Shown piece after piece: positions 21,522 to 29,982 of a stretch of DNA of 64,000 nt; the first letter of the stretch is position 1; each line of letters starts with the position of its first letter. Under the pieces are notes generated by a model, which was not told the DNA's origin, ran no database searches, and was given only the letters and a program-made list of their open reading frames with translations. Made by a program: the position numbers and the translations under genes. Source of the DNA: Acidimicrobiaceae bacterium (GTDB lineage Bacteria > Actinomycetota > Acidimicrobiia > Acidimicrobiales > RAAP-2); contig PMOI01000013.1 of assembly GCA_003162475.1 (NCBI GenBank), positions 29,580-93,579 on the forward strand. The letters are read 5' to 3'.

Positions 21522-22482
21522 GCCCCATGGCGTTCGCCGCGCGTCGATAGACAACGCCCGCGACGTCGGAGGCCTTCTCTGCGCCGTTCGCGGCGATCTT
21601 GTAAAGGTTCCCAGGGTCGAGCAGTAGTTCTTCGTAGCGCTGCTTCATTGGCGCGAAGGTGGTGACGACGAGTTCGGAGAGATCGGTCTTGAGTTCTCCG
21701 TACCTCGTGTAGCGACCAGCGACCTGTTCGGGTGTCTCGCCGCTCAGACTCGAGTAGATCTCGAGCAAGTTCGAGAGCCCAGGCTTCTTCTCCCAGTCGA
21801 AACGCACCTCGCCGTCGGTATCGGTCACGGCCTTCGAGATCTTCTTTCGGATGTCCTCGGGCGCGTCGAACATGTGGAGATTGCCCAGGGGACTGGAGAT
21901 GGACTTACTCATCTTGCGTGTCGGCTCTTGGAGGTCCATGACGCGCGCTGCCACTTTTGGTTGGGTGCCCACGGGTACGCGAAAGGTCTCGCCAAAGCGG
22001 TTGTTGAAGCGTTCGGCGATGGTACGCGCCATCTCCAGATGTTGGCGCTGGTCGTCGCCGACCGGGACGAACTCGGTTTGGTAGAGCAGGATGTCGGCGG
22101 CCTGCAGCACGGGATACGTCAACAGTCCCACGCGAAAACCCTCTTGGCGCTGGGACTTCTCCTTGAAGGCCGTCATGCGCGAGAGCTCTCCGTAGGTCGT
22201 TACACACTCCAAGAGCCAGTTCAATTGGGCGTGGTAGGGGACTTGGCTCTGAATGAAGATCGTGCAGACCTCGGGGTCGAGCCCCGCGGCGATCAACGTG
22301 GCGAGGAGGTCGGTCGTCTGTTCACGCAACTTCTCTGGCTCGATCTGCAGCGTCAGGGCGTGCAGATCGACGACGCAGTAGAAGGCGTCCGAGCTCTGCC
22401 CCTCGACCCACTGACGCAGCGCGCCGAGGTAGTTGCCCAGGTGCATCGAACCCGAGGGCTGTATTCCCGAAAGTATCCGCAT
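21511..22482 (-). CDS. trpS: Tryptophanyl-tRNA synthetase
   Basis: Class I aminoacyl-tRNA synthetase of 323 residues that charges tRNA-Trp. The N-terminal signature ILSGIQPSGSMHLGNYLGALR contains the HxGN form of the HIGH motif, VPVGDDQRQHLEMAR is the family's central segment, and RKMSKSISSPLGN is the KMSKS loop. The C-terminal helical domain is complete. ATG is preceded by TACGAT (22489-22494 on minus) and six bases. It is divergent from scpA with a 51-base gap. Confidence 0.96.
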   Translation of the reverse strand: MRILSGIQPSGSMHLGNYLGALRQWVEGQSSDAFYCVVDLHALTLQIEPEKLREQTTDLLATLIAAGLDPEVCTIFIQSQVPYHAQLNWLLECVTTYGELSRMTAFKEKSQRQEGFRVGLLTYPVLQAADILLYQTEFVPVGDDQRQHLEMARTIAERFNNRFGETFRVPVGTQPKVAARVMDLQEPTRKMSKSISSPLGNLHMFDAPEDIRKKISKAVTDTDGEVRFDWEKKPGLSNLLEIYSSLSGETPEQVAGRYTRYGELKTDLSELVVTTFAPMKQRYEELLLDPGNLYKIAANGAEKASDVAGVVYRRAANAMGLSG

Positions 22483-22488
22483 CGCTCA

Positions 22489-22527
22489 ATCGTAGGTGAG
22501 GGCTCTCGTCAGGTCACGAAGTAGGGT
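22489..22527. promoter_or_regulatory. Divergent -10 boxes of trpS and scpA
   Basis: TACGAT on the minus strand (22489-22494) lies six bases before the trpS ATG, and TAGGGT on the plus strand (22522-22527) lies six bases before the scpA GTG. Transcription would begin at or next to each start codon. Confidence 0.6.
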
Positions 22528-22533
22528 TAGCGA

Positions 22534-23310
22534 GTGACCTTCGTCGTGACGACGCCGTCCTTCAGCGGCCCCGTAGAACTTCTGCTGCAATTGATTTCCA
22601 CGCACGAGGTCGACATCCTCGACGTGCCTCTGGCCCCTTTAGTAGACGCGTTCGTGGCCGTTCTGCGTGACGAATCGACGACCCTGGCGATGGACGAACT
22701 CTCTGAGTTCCTCCTGATCGCCGCCGTGCTCCTCGACATGAAGAGTCAGCGCCTCTTGCCGGGACGCGACAACGGTGAACTGGACGAAGAGTTCGTGGGA
22801 TGGGAAGAGCGTGACGTGCTCCTCGCTCGACTGTTGGAGCTACGCACCTACGCCGCCCTCGCCGACGCCTTCGTCTCGCTCTTCGAGCGGGCCGGTCGGG
22901 CGTACCCGCGTCTTCGAGGCGTGAACGACGGCTTTGACGTTCAACCACCGGACCTCCTTGCGGGCGTGACGGCCGCGCAGCTGGCTCTCGCGTACCTGCG
23001 CGGGATCGAAGAGAAGCCCGTGCCCGTGGTGCGTTTGCACCACGTCACCGTCGACGCCGTCACCGTCGCCGAGACCGTCGCGACGCTGGCCCAGAGCCTG
23101 CCAATGAGGGGTCGGCTGTCCTTTCGCCAACTCATCGAGGGCCTCACGACGCGCATCGAGATCATCGTGCACTTTCTGGCGCTGCTCGAACTGTGCAAGT
23201 TGGGCCACGTCGAACTGGGCCAGGGCACCACGTTCGGTGACGTGCAGATTGAGTGGATCGATTCGACGTTGGGACTCGATCTCGGAGGGGTGGACCGTTA
23301 TGAGGGATGA
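22534..23310 (+). CDS. scpA: Segregation and condensation protein ScpA
   Basis: Kleisin subunit of the SMC-ScpAB condensin, 258 residues. The N-terminal part has FSGPVELLLQLISTHEVDILDVPLAPLVDAFV, typical of the family, followed by FLLIAAVLLDMKSQRLLP, and the C-terminal winged helix has FLALLELCKLGHVELGQ. It bridges SMC heads and binds ScpB. GTG start with TAGGGT plus six bases upstream. First gene of a run of eight (to plsC) in which every junction overlaps or abuts. Confidence 0.94.
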   Translation: MTFVVTTPSFSGPVELLLQLISTHEVDILDVPLAPLVDAFVAVLRDESTTLAMDELSEFLLIAAVLLDMKSQRLLPGRDNGELDEEFVGWEERDVLLARLLELRTYAALADAFVSLFERAGRAYPRLRGVNDGFDVQPPDLLAGVTAAQLALAYLRGIEEKPVPVVRLHHVTVDAVTVAETVATLAQSLPMRGRLSFRQLIEGLTTRIEIIVHFLALLELCKLGHVELGQGTTFGDVQIEWIDSTLGLDLGGVDRYEG

Positions 23311-23887
23311 GCTTTCGCTCGAACAGAAACTCGAAGCCATGTTGACCGTGGCGCTCGAGCCGATCTCGGCCGAAGAGCTCGCCGACGTCGCCGACGAAGA
23401 CGCGCGGGCGGTCGTCGAGACCCTTCGAGCGTTGCGTAGTGAGTTCATCGAACAGCGACGGGGCTTTCAAGTGGTGGAACTCGCCAGCGGCTGGGTGATG
23501 CAGTCCGCGCCCGAGGTGGCACCCTGGGTGACGAAGTTCGCCAATCGCGACGTCTCGTACCGTTTGAGTTCGGCCGCCCTTGAGTCACTGGCGATCATTG
23601 CCTATCGCCAACCCGTCTCGCGAGCCCAGATTACGGCGCTACGCGGCGTGAACGTCGACGGCGTGGTGCGTCTACTGGAGCAGCGCGGCTACATCGAAGA
23701 ACTCGGCCGCGCTCCCGGCCCGGGTCAGCCCATCCTCTACGGCACCACGGAGACCTTCCTCGACCGCATGGGACTCGCGACGCTCAACGATCTGCCGCCC
23801 ATCGAAGAGTTCATGCCCCCGATCGAGACCGCCAACGCCATCGCCGACGAGATGGCCGGCGAGTTCGACGTCAACGAGGTGTCGTAG
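23300..23887 (+). CDS. scpB: Segregation and condensation protein ScpB
   Basis: Winged-helix partner of ScpA, 195 residues. LEQKLEAMLTVALEPISAEELADV opens the first winged helix; LSSAALESLAIIAYRQPVSRAQITALRGVNVDGVVRLLEQRGYIEELGRAPGPGQPILYGTT is the strongly conserved second one. ATG 23300 overlaps the scpA end by 11 bases. A tail of about 35 acidic residues follows the conserved part. Confidence 0.94.
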   Translation: MRDELSLEQKLEAMLTVALEPISAEELADVADEDARAVVETLRALRSEFIEQRRGFQVVELASGWVMQSAPEVAPWVTKFANRDVSYRLSSAALESLAIIAYRQPVSRAQITALRGVNVDGVVRLLEQRGYIEELGRAPGPGQPILYGTTETFLDRMGLATLNDLPPIEEFMPPIETANAIADEMAGEFDVNEVS

Positions 23888-24628
23888 TTGGACGAGGGGG
23901 AGCGCTTACAAAAGACGCTCGCGCGTGCGGGCTACGGGTCTCGTCGCGCCTGTGAGATCTTGATCACGGAGAAGAGGGTCACGATCGACGGGCGCGTGGC
24001 GGAACTAGGCAACCGCGTCAATCCCGAGGTCCAGTTGATCTGCGTCGACGGCAAGCTCGCGCCCACCTCACAGAGCAAGGTCTACTTTCTTTTGAACAAA
24101 CCCGACGGTGTCGTCACCACCGCTTCGGACCCCCAAGGCCGCACCACCGTGTTGGACCTCGTCGAGTCGCCGGTGCGGATCTTTCCCGTCGGCCGACTCG
24201 ACATGAACACCGAGGGCCTCTTGATCCTCACGAACGACGGCCGCTTGGCCCACCTCTTGACCCACCCGAGTTCGGGCATCGCTAAGGAGTACCTGGCGCG
24301 CGTGGACGGTGATCCCTCGCCCGGCGCGCTGCGTCGATTGCGAGAGGGTGTCGAGCTCGACGACGGAGTGACCGCCGTCGCGCAGGTCTCTCGTGTCAGT
24401 GAAGGGCTACTGCGCATCGTCATCCACGAAGGTCGCAATCGGCAGGTGCGCCGAATGTGCGCGGCCGTTGGCCACGAGGTCACCCGACTGGTTCGAACGC
24501 GCATCGGTCCGCTTCAGGACGCGACGCTTTCGCCGGGATCGTATCGTCAACTTTCACTCAACGAAGTGCGTCGTCTGATGGAGGCCGTGGGGATGACCGA
24601 AGAGCTGGCCTCTACGATGCCTTCATGA
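23888..24628 (+). CDS. 23S rRNA pseudouridine synthase, RluB/RsuA family
   Basis: A 246-residue enzyme that isomerises a uridine of rRNA. An N-terminal S4 RNA-binding domain (RLQKTLARAGYGSRRACEILI) precedes the catalytic domain with GRLDMNTEGLLILTNDG, which contains the catalytic Asp of the RsuA family, and HEGRNRQVRRMCAAVGHEVTRLVR. The TTG start follows the scpB stop directly. The scpA-scpB-rluB order is widely conserved in Gram-positives. RluB-type specificity for 23S rRNA is inferred from this context. Confidence 0.93.
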   Translation: MDEGERLQKTLARAGYGSRRACEILITEKRVTIDGRVAELGNRVNPEVQLICVDGKLAPTSQSKVYFLLNKPDGVVTTASDPQGRTTVLDLVESPVRIFPVGRLDMNTEGLLILTNDGRLAHLLTHPSSGIAKEYLARVDGDPSPGALRRLREGVELDDGVTAVAQVSRVSEGLLRIVIHEGRNRQVRRMCAAVGHEVTRLVRTRIGPLQDATLSPGSYRQLSLNEVRRLMEAVGMTEELASTMPS

Positions 24629-24996
24629 GTTTCGCCATGGTACGAGGTCTACGCGGGGCGTCGTCGTGCGCCACCAACACTGCAGAAGAGATCAGCGAAG
24701 TGACCCAAGAGTTGTTGCTCGCGATGTTGGAGCGCAACGGGCTGCGTCACGACGACGTGATCAGCGTGCTCTTCACCACGACGCCCGACCTCACCGCGTC
24801 GTTTCCCGCCGCGGCGGCGCGCGGTATTGGTTTCGGTGACGTGCCGCTGCTCTGCGCCAGCGAGATCAACGTGCCCGGGGCGATGCCGCTCACGGTGCGG
24901 GTGTTGCTTCACGCCTACACGGAGCGGGCGCGAAGCGAACTTCGTCACGTCTATCTTCGAAACACTTCCTCACTGCGTGATGACCTCCCCGATTAG
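24625..24996 (+). CDS. aroH: Chorismate mutase, AroH type
   Basis: Monofunctional chorismate mutase of the trimeric AroH class, 123 residues. It shows MVRGLRGASSCATNTAEEI with the active-site Arg, the family's central region with LFTTTPDLTASFPAAAARGIG, and LLCASEINVPGAMPLTVRVLLH, which supplies the Cys, Glu and Arg of the AroH site. It makes prephenate for tyrA next door. ATG 24625 overlaps the rluB stop by four bases. A second Met at 24637 would fit the Bacillus enzyme's length slightly better. Confidence 0.93.
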   Translation: MSFAMVRGLRGASSCATNTAEEISEVTQELLLAMLERNGLRHDDVISVLFTTTPDLTASFPAAAARGIGFGDVPLLCASEINVPGAMPLTVRVLLHAYTERARSELRHVYLRNTSSLRDDLPD

Positions 24997-26050
24997 TCGT
25001 CACGCCCACGTGATCGGCCTCGGTCTGATCGGCTCATCGGTGGCGCTCGCGCTCGGCGACGCCGGGTGGCACGTCACGGGAACGGACCTCAATGGTGACG
25101 TCGTCGACGCGGCACTGAGCTCGGGCGTCATTGGCGCCACGGAGCGCAGCGACGACGTCACGCTGGTCGTCATCGCGACTCCGGCCAGCGTCGTCGCGGA
25201 GACGGCGAACGCGCTCCTTCGAGCATCGTCCAACGCGTCGCTTATCGTGACCGACGTCGCCGGCGTGAAGGGTGCCATCGTGAGCAGCGTCGACGACCCG
25301 CGCTTCCTCGCCGGTCACCCGATGGCCGGATCGGAGTTGCGCGGACTCGCCGGCGCGCGCGTCGACCTCTTCCAAGGTTGTACGTGGGTGCTCACGCCCA
25401 CCGCCGCCACGAAGCCCGACACGTACGGCACCTTGCACGGCGTGTTGCGAGAACTCGGCGCCAACGTCGTGGCCGTCGACGCCGACGACCACGATCGACT
25501 CGTCGCCGTCGCGAGTCACGTACCGCACCTTCTCGCCGGTGCTCTCATGAACGAGGCGAGTCGTGTGGCCGAGGAAGACACGGTCCTCTTGCAACTCGCC
25601 GCCGGGGGTTTTCGTGACATGACGCGCGTCGCCGCGGGCGACCCCGGCATCTGGCCCGACGTGCTCTTCGAGAACCGTGCAGCGATCAGTCAGTCACTTC
25701 AAGCGCTGGAGGCGCGCCTGGCGGCGTTGCGCACGGCGCTCAACAACGACGACCACGACGCCGTGGCGAACGATCTCCTGAGTGCCGCGTCGGCGAGACG
25801 TCAGCTACCCGGACGAGCTCTCAACTCTGAGAATCTTGCGTACCTTCGCGTCGGCGTGAGTGACCAACCGGGCGTCCTGGCGGCCGTCACGATGGCCGCC
25901 TCGGAGATGCTCGTGAACATCTACGACATCGAGATCGCGCACGGCATCGAAGGGTCGAGCGGCACGTTGCTCCTCGCCATCGACGCTCGCCAAGCCGAGA
26001 CGTTCAGCGCCACGCTCTTGGCGATGGGCTTTCAGGTCGGCCACGAATGA
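24980..26050 (+). CDS. tyrA: Prephenate dehydrogenase with ACT domain
   Basis: Oxidative decarboxylation of prephenate on the tyrosine branch, 356 residues. The NAD-binding fold opens with HVIGLGLIGSSVALALGDAGW; FLAGHPMAGSELRGLAGARVDLFQG carries the conserved substrate-site His; the helical dimerisation domain includes VASHVPHLLAGAL and GGFRDMTRVAAGDPGIW. Residues about 290-356 (LAYLRVGVSDQPGVLAAV) form an ACT domain, the usual site of tyrosine feedback. ATG 24980 overlaps aroH by 17 bases. Confidence 0.94.
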   Translation: MTSPISRHAHVIGLGLIGSSVALALGDAGWHVTGTDLNGDVVDAALSSGVIGATERSDDVTLVVIATPASVVAETANALLRASSNASLIVTDVAGVKGAIVSSVDDPRFLAGHPMAGSELRGLAGARVDLFQGCTWVLTPTAATKPDTYGTLHGVLRELGANVVAVDADDHDRLVAVASHVPHLLAGALMNEASRVAEEDTVLLQLAAGGFRDMTRVAAGDPGIWPDVLFENRAAISQSLQALEARLAALRTALNNDDHDAVANDLLSAASARRQLPGRALNSENLAYLRVGVSDQPGVLAAVTMAASEMLVNIYDIEIAHGIEGSSGTLLLAIDARQAETFSATLLAMGFQVGHE

Positions 26051-27330
26051 GCGACGTCGAACGCGTGGCGCCGGCGCGCCAGCTGCGGGGATCGCTGCGC
26101 GTGCCTGGCGACAAGAGCACTTCACACCGTGCTCTCATGATCAGTGCTCTCGCGAAGGGTCAGAGCACCATCACGGGACTCTCGCCAGGCGAGGACGTCG
26201 CCGCCACGAGCGTGATGCTCGAACACCTTGGCGTGACGCGCGTCGACGAAGACGGACGCGTGCTCGTGAGCGGCCCCGACGAAGGACTGAGGCCGAGCTC
26301 GCTCGACCTCGACTGTGCCAACTCCGGCACGACCATGCGTCTCATGAGCGGCGTCGTCAGCACCATTCCCGGAAAACATCATTTGGTGGGCGACGAGTCC
26401 CTTTCGAAACGACCCATGGACCGCGTGGCGACGCCGCTCGGACTCATGGGCGCCACCGTTCTTGGCCACGGGAACTCGCTGACACCGCCCTTGACGGTGG
26501 AGAGTCCCGCGCAACTTCGCGCCCTCTCGTACCACGTGCCGGTCGCCAGCGCACAGGTGAAGTCCGCGGTTCTCTTCGCCGGTCTCGCCGCCGACGGCGA
26601 GACCTCGGTCAAAGAAGACGTCCGTACGCGCACCACGACCGAAGACATGCTCCAGGCCGCCGGCGTCGCTCTGACGTCTCGGTCCGTGGGGGAGGGACGT
26701 GAGATAACGGTGCGTCCGGGCCGACCGCTGCGTCACGACTGGTTCGTTCCCGGCGATCCGTCGCAGGCCGCGTTCTTTGCCGTCCTCGGCGCGATACATC
26801 GCGACGCCACACTCGAAGTACTGAGCCTCGACGCGTCGCCCGAACGCGTTGGCTTCGTTGGAGTTCTCCAGCGAATGGGCGCGGACGTGCGACTCGTCGA
26901 ACGAGGCGCGATTTACGCCCTGCACGCACGAAGTTCCTCGCTCGAGGCGACCGAGGTCCACGCGCACGAGATTCCCTCGGTCGACGAAGTGCCGGTCCTC
27001 GCCGTCGCGGCCGCCGCCGCGTTCGGAGTCAGCGCGTTTCGAGCAATGGGCGAATTGCGTCACAAGGAGTCCGACCGATTCGCCGGATCGATGGTGCTGG
27101 CGCAGAACCTGGGATGTCGCGTCTGGTCCGAGGGCGACGACTTCTTCATCGAAGGGCTGGCGAGCGCTTCGAACTTTCTCGATTTCACGTCCGCGTCGAC
27201 GCTGGACCATCGAATGGTCATGGCGAGCGCGGTCGCGGGTTGCGCCGGACGCGGCTGCACCATCGAGGGCGCCTCGACGGTGTCGTCGAGCTATCCCCAC
27301 TTTTTCCGCGACCTAGCATTGCTCCAATGA
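26047..27330 (+). CDS. aroA: 3-phosphoshikimate 1-carboxyvinyltransferase (EPSP synthase)
   Basis: Sixth step of the shikimate pathway, 427 residues. LRGSLRVPGDKSTSHRALMISALA supplies the shikimate-phosphate-binding Lys-Ser-x-x-Arg; DLDCANSGTTMRLMSGV is the LxxGNSGTTxRL motif with Cys in place of Gly; DPSQAAFFAVLGA and LRHKESDRF complete the active site. It follows tyrA with a four-base overlap (ATGA). Together with aroH and tyrA this gives a local aromatic module upstream of cmk. Confidence 0.96.
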   Translation: MSDVERVAPARQLRGSLRVPGDKSTSHRALMISALAKGQSTITGLSPGEDVAATSVMLEHLGVTRVDEDGRVLVSGPDEGLRPSSLDLDCANSGTTMRLMSGVVSTIPGKHHLVGDESLSKRPMDRVATPLGLMGATVLGHGNSLTPPLTVESPAQLRALSYHVPVASAQVKSAVLFAGLAADGETSVKEDVRTRTTTEDMLQAAGVALTSRSVGEGREITVRPGRPLRHDWFVPGDPSQAAFFAVLGAIHRDATLEVLSLDASPERVGFVGVLQRMGADVRLVERGAIYALHARSSSLEATEVHAHEIPSVDEVPVLAVAAAAAFGVSAFRAMGELRHKESDRFAGSMVLAQNLGCRVWSEGDDFFIEGLASASNFLDFTSASTLDHRMVMASAVAGCAGRGCTIEGASTVSSSYPHFFRDLALLQ

Positions 27331-27956
27331 GCAACCGGGTCATAGCGATTGACGGCCCGGCCGGCTCGGGTAAGTCCAGCGTCGCGCGGGCGCTCGCGGC
27401 GGGTCTCGGCTGGTCGTTCCTCGACACCGGCGCCATGTACCGGGCGGTGACCGTCGAGGCGTTGGATCGCGGCGTCGACGTCCACGACCAGGTCGCCATG
27501 GGAGAGCTAGCCAAAGAGGCACAAATGACGACACTGCCGCGCGTCAGGGTCAACGGCCGCGACGTCGAAGACGAGATTCGATCCGAGAGGGTCAACATCG
27601 CGGTGTCCGTCGTGGCAGCGAACGCGCTCGTTCGAGCACAGATGGTGGGACGTCAGCGCGAGTTCGCCGCGGCGCAACCGCTCGGTACGGTGGTCGAAGG
27701 ACGCGATATCACGACCGTCGTCTTTCCCAACGCGACGATAAAGATATTTCTCACCGCCTCGCTCGAAGAACGGGCACGCCGACGAGATGACGAGGGTGAA
27801 GCGTCAGTGTCACGGCGCGACGTGGCCGATTCGACGAGAGAGGCTTCGCCCCTTCGCCAGGCCGACGACGCGCTCGTGCTAGACACGACGGGACGAAACG
27901 TGGATGACGTGGTCGAGGAGATTATTCAGTGCCTGAAGCTCAAGACCTTGTCCTGA
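27327..27956 (+). CDS. cmk: Cytidylate kinase
   Basis: Phosphorylates CMP and dCMP, 209 residues. The P-loop is IAIDGPAGSGKSSVARALA (residues 5-23). TGAMYRAVTVEALDRG and VVEGRDITTVVFPNATIKIFLTASLEERARRR are the CMP-binding and lid segments of the family. The central insert is slightly short, which explains the length just below the usual 220. ATG 27327 overlaps aroA by four bases. The aroA-cmk-plsC order occurs in many Gram-positives. Confidence 0.95.
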   Translation: MSNRVIAIDGPAGSGKSSVARALAAGLGWSFLDTGAMYRAVTVEALDRGVDVHDQVAMGELAKEAQMTTLPRVRVNGRDVEDEIRSERVNIAVSVVAANALVRAQMVGRQREFAAAQPLGTVVEGRDITTVVFPNATIKIFLTASLEERARRRDDEGEASVSRRDVADSTREASPLRQADDALVLDTTGRNVDDVVEEIIQCLKLKTLS

Positions 27957-28594
27957 ACCCGAAGAAGACCTTCACGTACCGCGTCTGCGCGGGTCTCGTG
28001 TGGGGTCTGGCGAAACTGTTCTTTCGTCCGAGCGTCGAGGGTGCCGAGAACATTCCACTGAACGGCCCGGTGTTGATCGCGCCGATCCACCGCTCGAACG
28101 TCGACTTCGCCTGCAGTCTCTTCATCTCGCCGCGCAAGGTCTTCTTCATGGCGAAGGACGGCATCTTTCGCGTGCCCGTGATGGGCTGGTTGCTTGCGCG
28201 CCTCGGCGCCTTCCCAGTCAATCGCGACACCGCCGACCGGGAGTCCCTTCGCTTAAGCGAAGAGGTGCTGCGTCGAGGTCAGGCGTTGGTGCTCTTTCCC
28301 GAGGGCACGCGCAAAGAGGGCTTCAGGGTCGAGCCGCTGCACGACGGGGCGATGTTCATCGCCGCTCGCACGGGTGCCGTGGTGGTGCCCGTCGGCGTTG
28401 CCGGGAGCGAGCGCGCGATGCCCGTGGGCGCCAAGTTCCCCCGATTCGCGAAGATCTACATCGTGGTGGGAAAGCCAATCGCTCCGCCATCGAGCGAAGG
28501 TCGCGTCTCGCGTTCTCAGATCGCCGCGAAGACCGAGGAGCTGCGCCAAGAGCTCGAGTCGGTCTACGCCCTGAGCCGTCAGCGGCTCAACTAG
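27929..28594 (+). CDS. plsC: 1-acyl-sn-glycerol-3-phosphate acyltransferase (PlsC family)
   Basis: Membrane-bound acyltransferase that makes phosphatidic acid, 221 residues. Catalytic HX4D is in IAPIHRSNVDF; GRFP-type residues are replaced by FRVPVMGWLLARLGAFPVNR; the substrate-binding FPEGTRKEGF and a VPVGVAGSE strand follow. GTG start lies inside the cmk end (28-base overlap). It ends directly at the convergent glycosyltransferase gene, with stop codons back to back. Confidence 0.92.
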   Translation: MPEAQDLVLNPKKTFTYRVCAGLVWGLAKLFFRPSVEGAENIPLNGPVLIAPIHRSNVDFACSLFISPRKVFFMAKDGIFRVPVMGWLLARLGAFPVNRDTADRESLRLSEEVLRRGQALVLFPEGTRKEGFRVEPLHDGAMFIAARTGAVVVPVGVAGSERAMPVGAKFPRFAKIYIVVGKPIAPPSSEGRVSRSQIAAKTEELRQELESVYALSRQRLN

Positions 28595-29395
28595 TTACCG
28601 CTCACGCCACCAGGTCCCAAAGACCACGCGGGCGTAGCGAAACCCGAACAGCCAGTTCTTGCCCTTCTTGGTCGTGCCCGACGCGCGCGGGTACCAGACC
28701 GTCGGCACCTCGGCCGCGCGCCATCCGCGCTTCAGGCACGTGATGAGTAGTTCGGCCGTTTGGTACTGCTCTTGGGTGAGGCGATCGATGACGTCGGCGA
28801 GCATCGTCACGCGCAGCGCCCGATACCCCGTCGAGGTGTCGGTCAAGTTGGCGCCGGTCATGTGATTCATGACAAAGGAGAAGAACCGTACGCCACTCTT
28901 TCGCACCACGTCCGAGGTCTTGTCCTCACCAAGTACGCGGCTCGCCACGACGAAGTCCGCCTCGTCGCTTCGTAGCGGGGCGAGGATCAAGGGGATCTCC
29001 GAAGGGTCGTTCTGACCGTCCGCGTCGAGGGTGACGACGTACCTGACGTCGTGATCGATGCAGTAGCGGTACGTCACCTGCAGGGCCACACCGTGGCCGA
29101 GGTTGACGGGAAATTGAATGACCTTGACGCCGGGAAAGTTGCGCGCGATTTCCGCGGTGCGGTCCTCGCCGCCGTCGACTACGACGAGCGTGGTGTAGGC
29201 GTCACCCTCGATGGTGCTGGGCATCTTCGCCAACACGTCGCCGATGTTGCCCTCCTCTTCGTAGGCGCAGATCGACGCGACGGTGTCTTCGGGTTTGAAG
29301 CCGGGGTAGTCCGCGTTGAATCGGTCCATGGCATGGGAAATGGCGAACGTGCGAAGTCGCGCGAGGCGCCGCCTCTCGAGGTCGTCGGAAGACAT
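28595..29395 (-). CDS. Family 2 glycosyltransferase (dolichol-phosphate-mannose-synthase-like)
   Basis: Soluble GT-A glycosyltransferase of 266 residues. After about 45 N-terminal residues comes VASICAYEEEGNIGDVL, then TTLVVVDGGEDRTAEIA, VKVIQFPVNLGHGVAL and the metal-binding VVTLDADGQNDPSEIPLIL. A later STGYRALRV and a WRAAEVPTVWYPRASGTTKKG end match polyprenyl-phosphate sugar synthases. No membrane helices are seen. ATG 29395 follows AAGGAG by five bases, a site that overlaps the stop of the HD gene, so the two are coupled. The lipid acceptor and sugar are inferred only at family level. Confidence 0.88.
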   Translation of the reverse strand: MSSDDLERRRLARLRTFAISHAMDRFNADYPGFKPEDTVASICAYEEEGNIGDVLAKMPSTIEGDAYTTLVVVDGGEDRTAEIARNFPGVKVIQFPVNLGHGVALQVTYRYCIDHDVRYVVTLDADGQNDPSEIPLILAPLRSDEADFVVASRVLGEDKTSDVVRKSGVRFFSFVMNHMTGANLTDTSTGYRALRVTMLADVIDRLTQEQYQTAELLITCLKRGWRAAEVPTVWYPRASGTTKKGKNWLFGFRYARVVFGTWWRER

Positions 29396-29404
29396 CAATA
29401 CTCC

Positions 29405-29950
29405 TTAGATGGACTTTGCCTGGGCGAACACGTTGACCACCATGGGCTCAAAGTGTTCGAGTGACTCGGCGTCGAACGTCGGGTCGAAAGCCTTTTGGTC
29501 CCAGTGGTCGGCAAACTTCTCAGCGAGTTCGTACCACGCCTGGCCCCGGTGTTGTTCACGCAGATTGGGATTCATGCCCAAGTGCTCGTAGTAGTAACGG
29601 CCCTGGAAGTCCTGATGGAACGAGACCATGCAGTACACCTCGTGTCGCACGTACGGTTTGAGGATCTCCGCGGCGATCTTGGGGTGATTTGGCACCGAGA
29701 TGAGCTTGCCCACGTCGTGCAAGAGCGAGGCCACGATGACCTCTTCGTCGGCCCCGTCGCGTTCGGCTCTGGTCGCGGTCTGTAGTGCGTGTTGCATCTG
29801 GTCAACGGAGAAGCCGTCGGTGATGTCACTGAGGCCCTTGACCATGGCGAGCACCTGGCGCGCCACCCGGGGCTGCGCTTCGATGGTTTTCTCAACGATT
29901 TCCATCCACTGTTCGCGAGTGGAGACGTCCATGCTGGGAAACGAGGTCAC
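29405..29950 (-). CDS. HD-domain protein resembling PhnZ/MIOX diiron oxygenases
   Basis: A 181-residue HD-superfamily protein. The segment MQHALQTATRAERDGADEEVIVASLLHDVGK (H54, H78, D79) is the hallmark of the mixed-valent diiron oxygenase branch that includes PhnZ and myo-inositol oxygenase. Further candidate ligands are H89 (NHPKIA), H112 (SFHQDF) and D148 or D151 (ADHWD). All six metal positions can therefore be filled, which argues against a plain phosphohydrolase. The substrate is unknown and no phosphonate genes are nearby. GTG 29950 follows TAGTAT and six bases, supporting this start over the ATG at 29932. Confidence 0.8.
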   Translation of the reverse strand: MTSFPSMDVSTREQWMEIVEKTIEAQPRVARQVLAMVKGLSDITDGFSVDQMQHALQTATRAERDGADEEVIVASLLHDVGKLISVPNHPKIAAEILKPYVRHEVYCMVSFHQDFQGRYYYEHLGMNPNLREQHRGQAWYELAEKFADHWDQKAFDPTFDAESLEHFEPMVVNVFAQAKSI

Positions 29951-29956
29951 GGATAA

Positions 29957-29962
29957 ATACTA
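29957..29962 (-). promoter_or_regulatory. -10 box of the HD-domain gene
   Basis: TAGTAT six bases before the GTG, inside the gap between ispH and the HD gene. It gives the HD gene its own promoter despite lying downstream of ispH. Confidence 0.55.
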
Positions 29963-29982
29963 CCTGGGTCGCTTTTGGGCGA

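Noticed and set aside
26122..27300. 392-codon open frame on the minus strand across aroA
   Set aside because: Antisense to a complete aroA with all active-site motifs; the product is Arg/His/Gly-rich with no domain, a usual GC-rich shadow.
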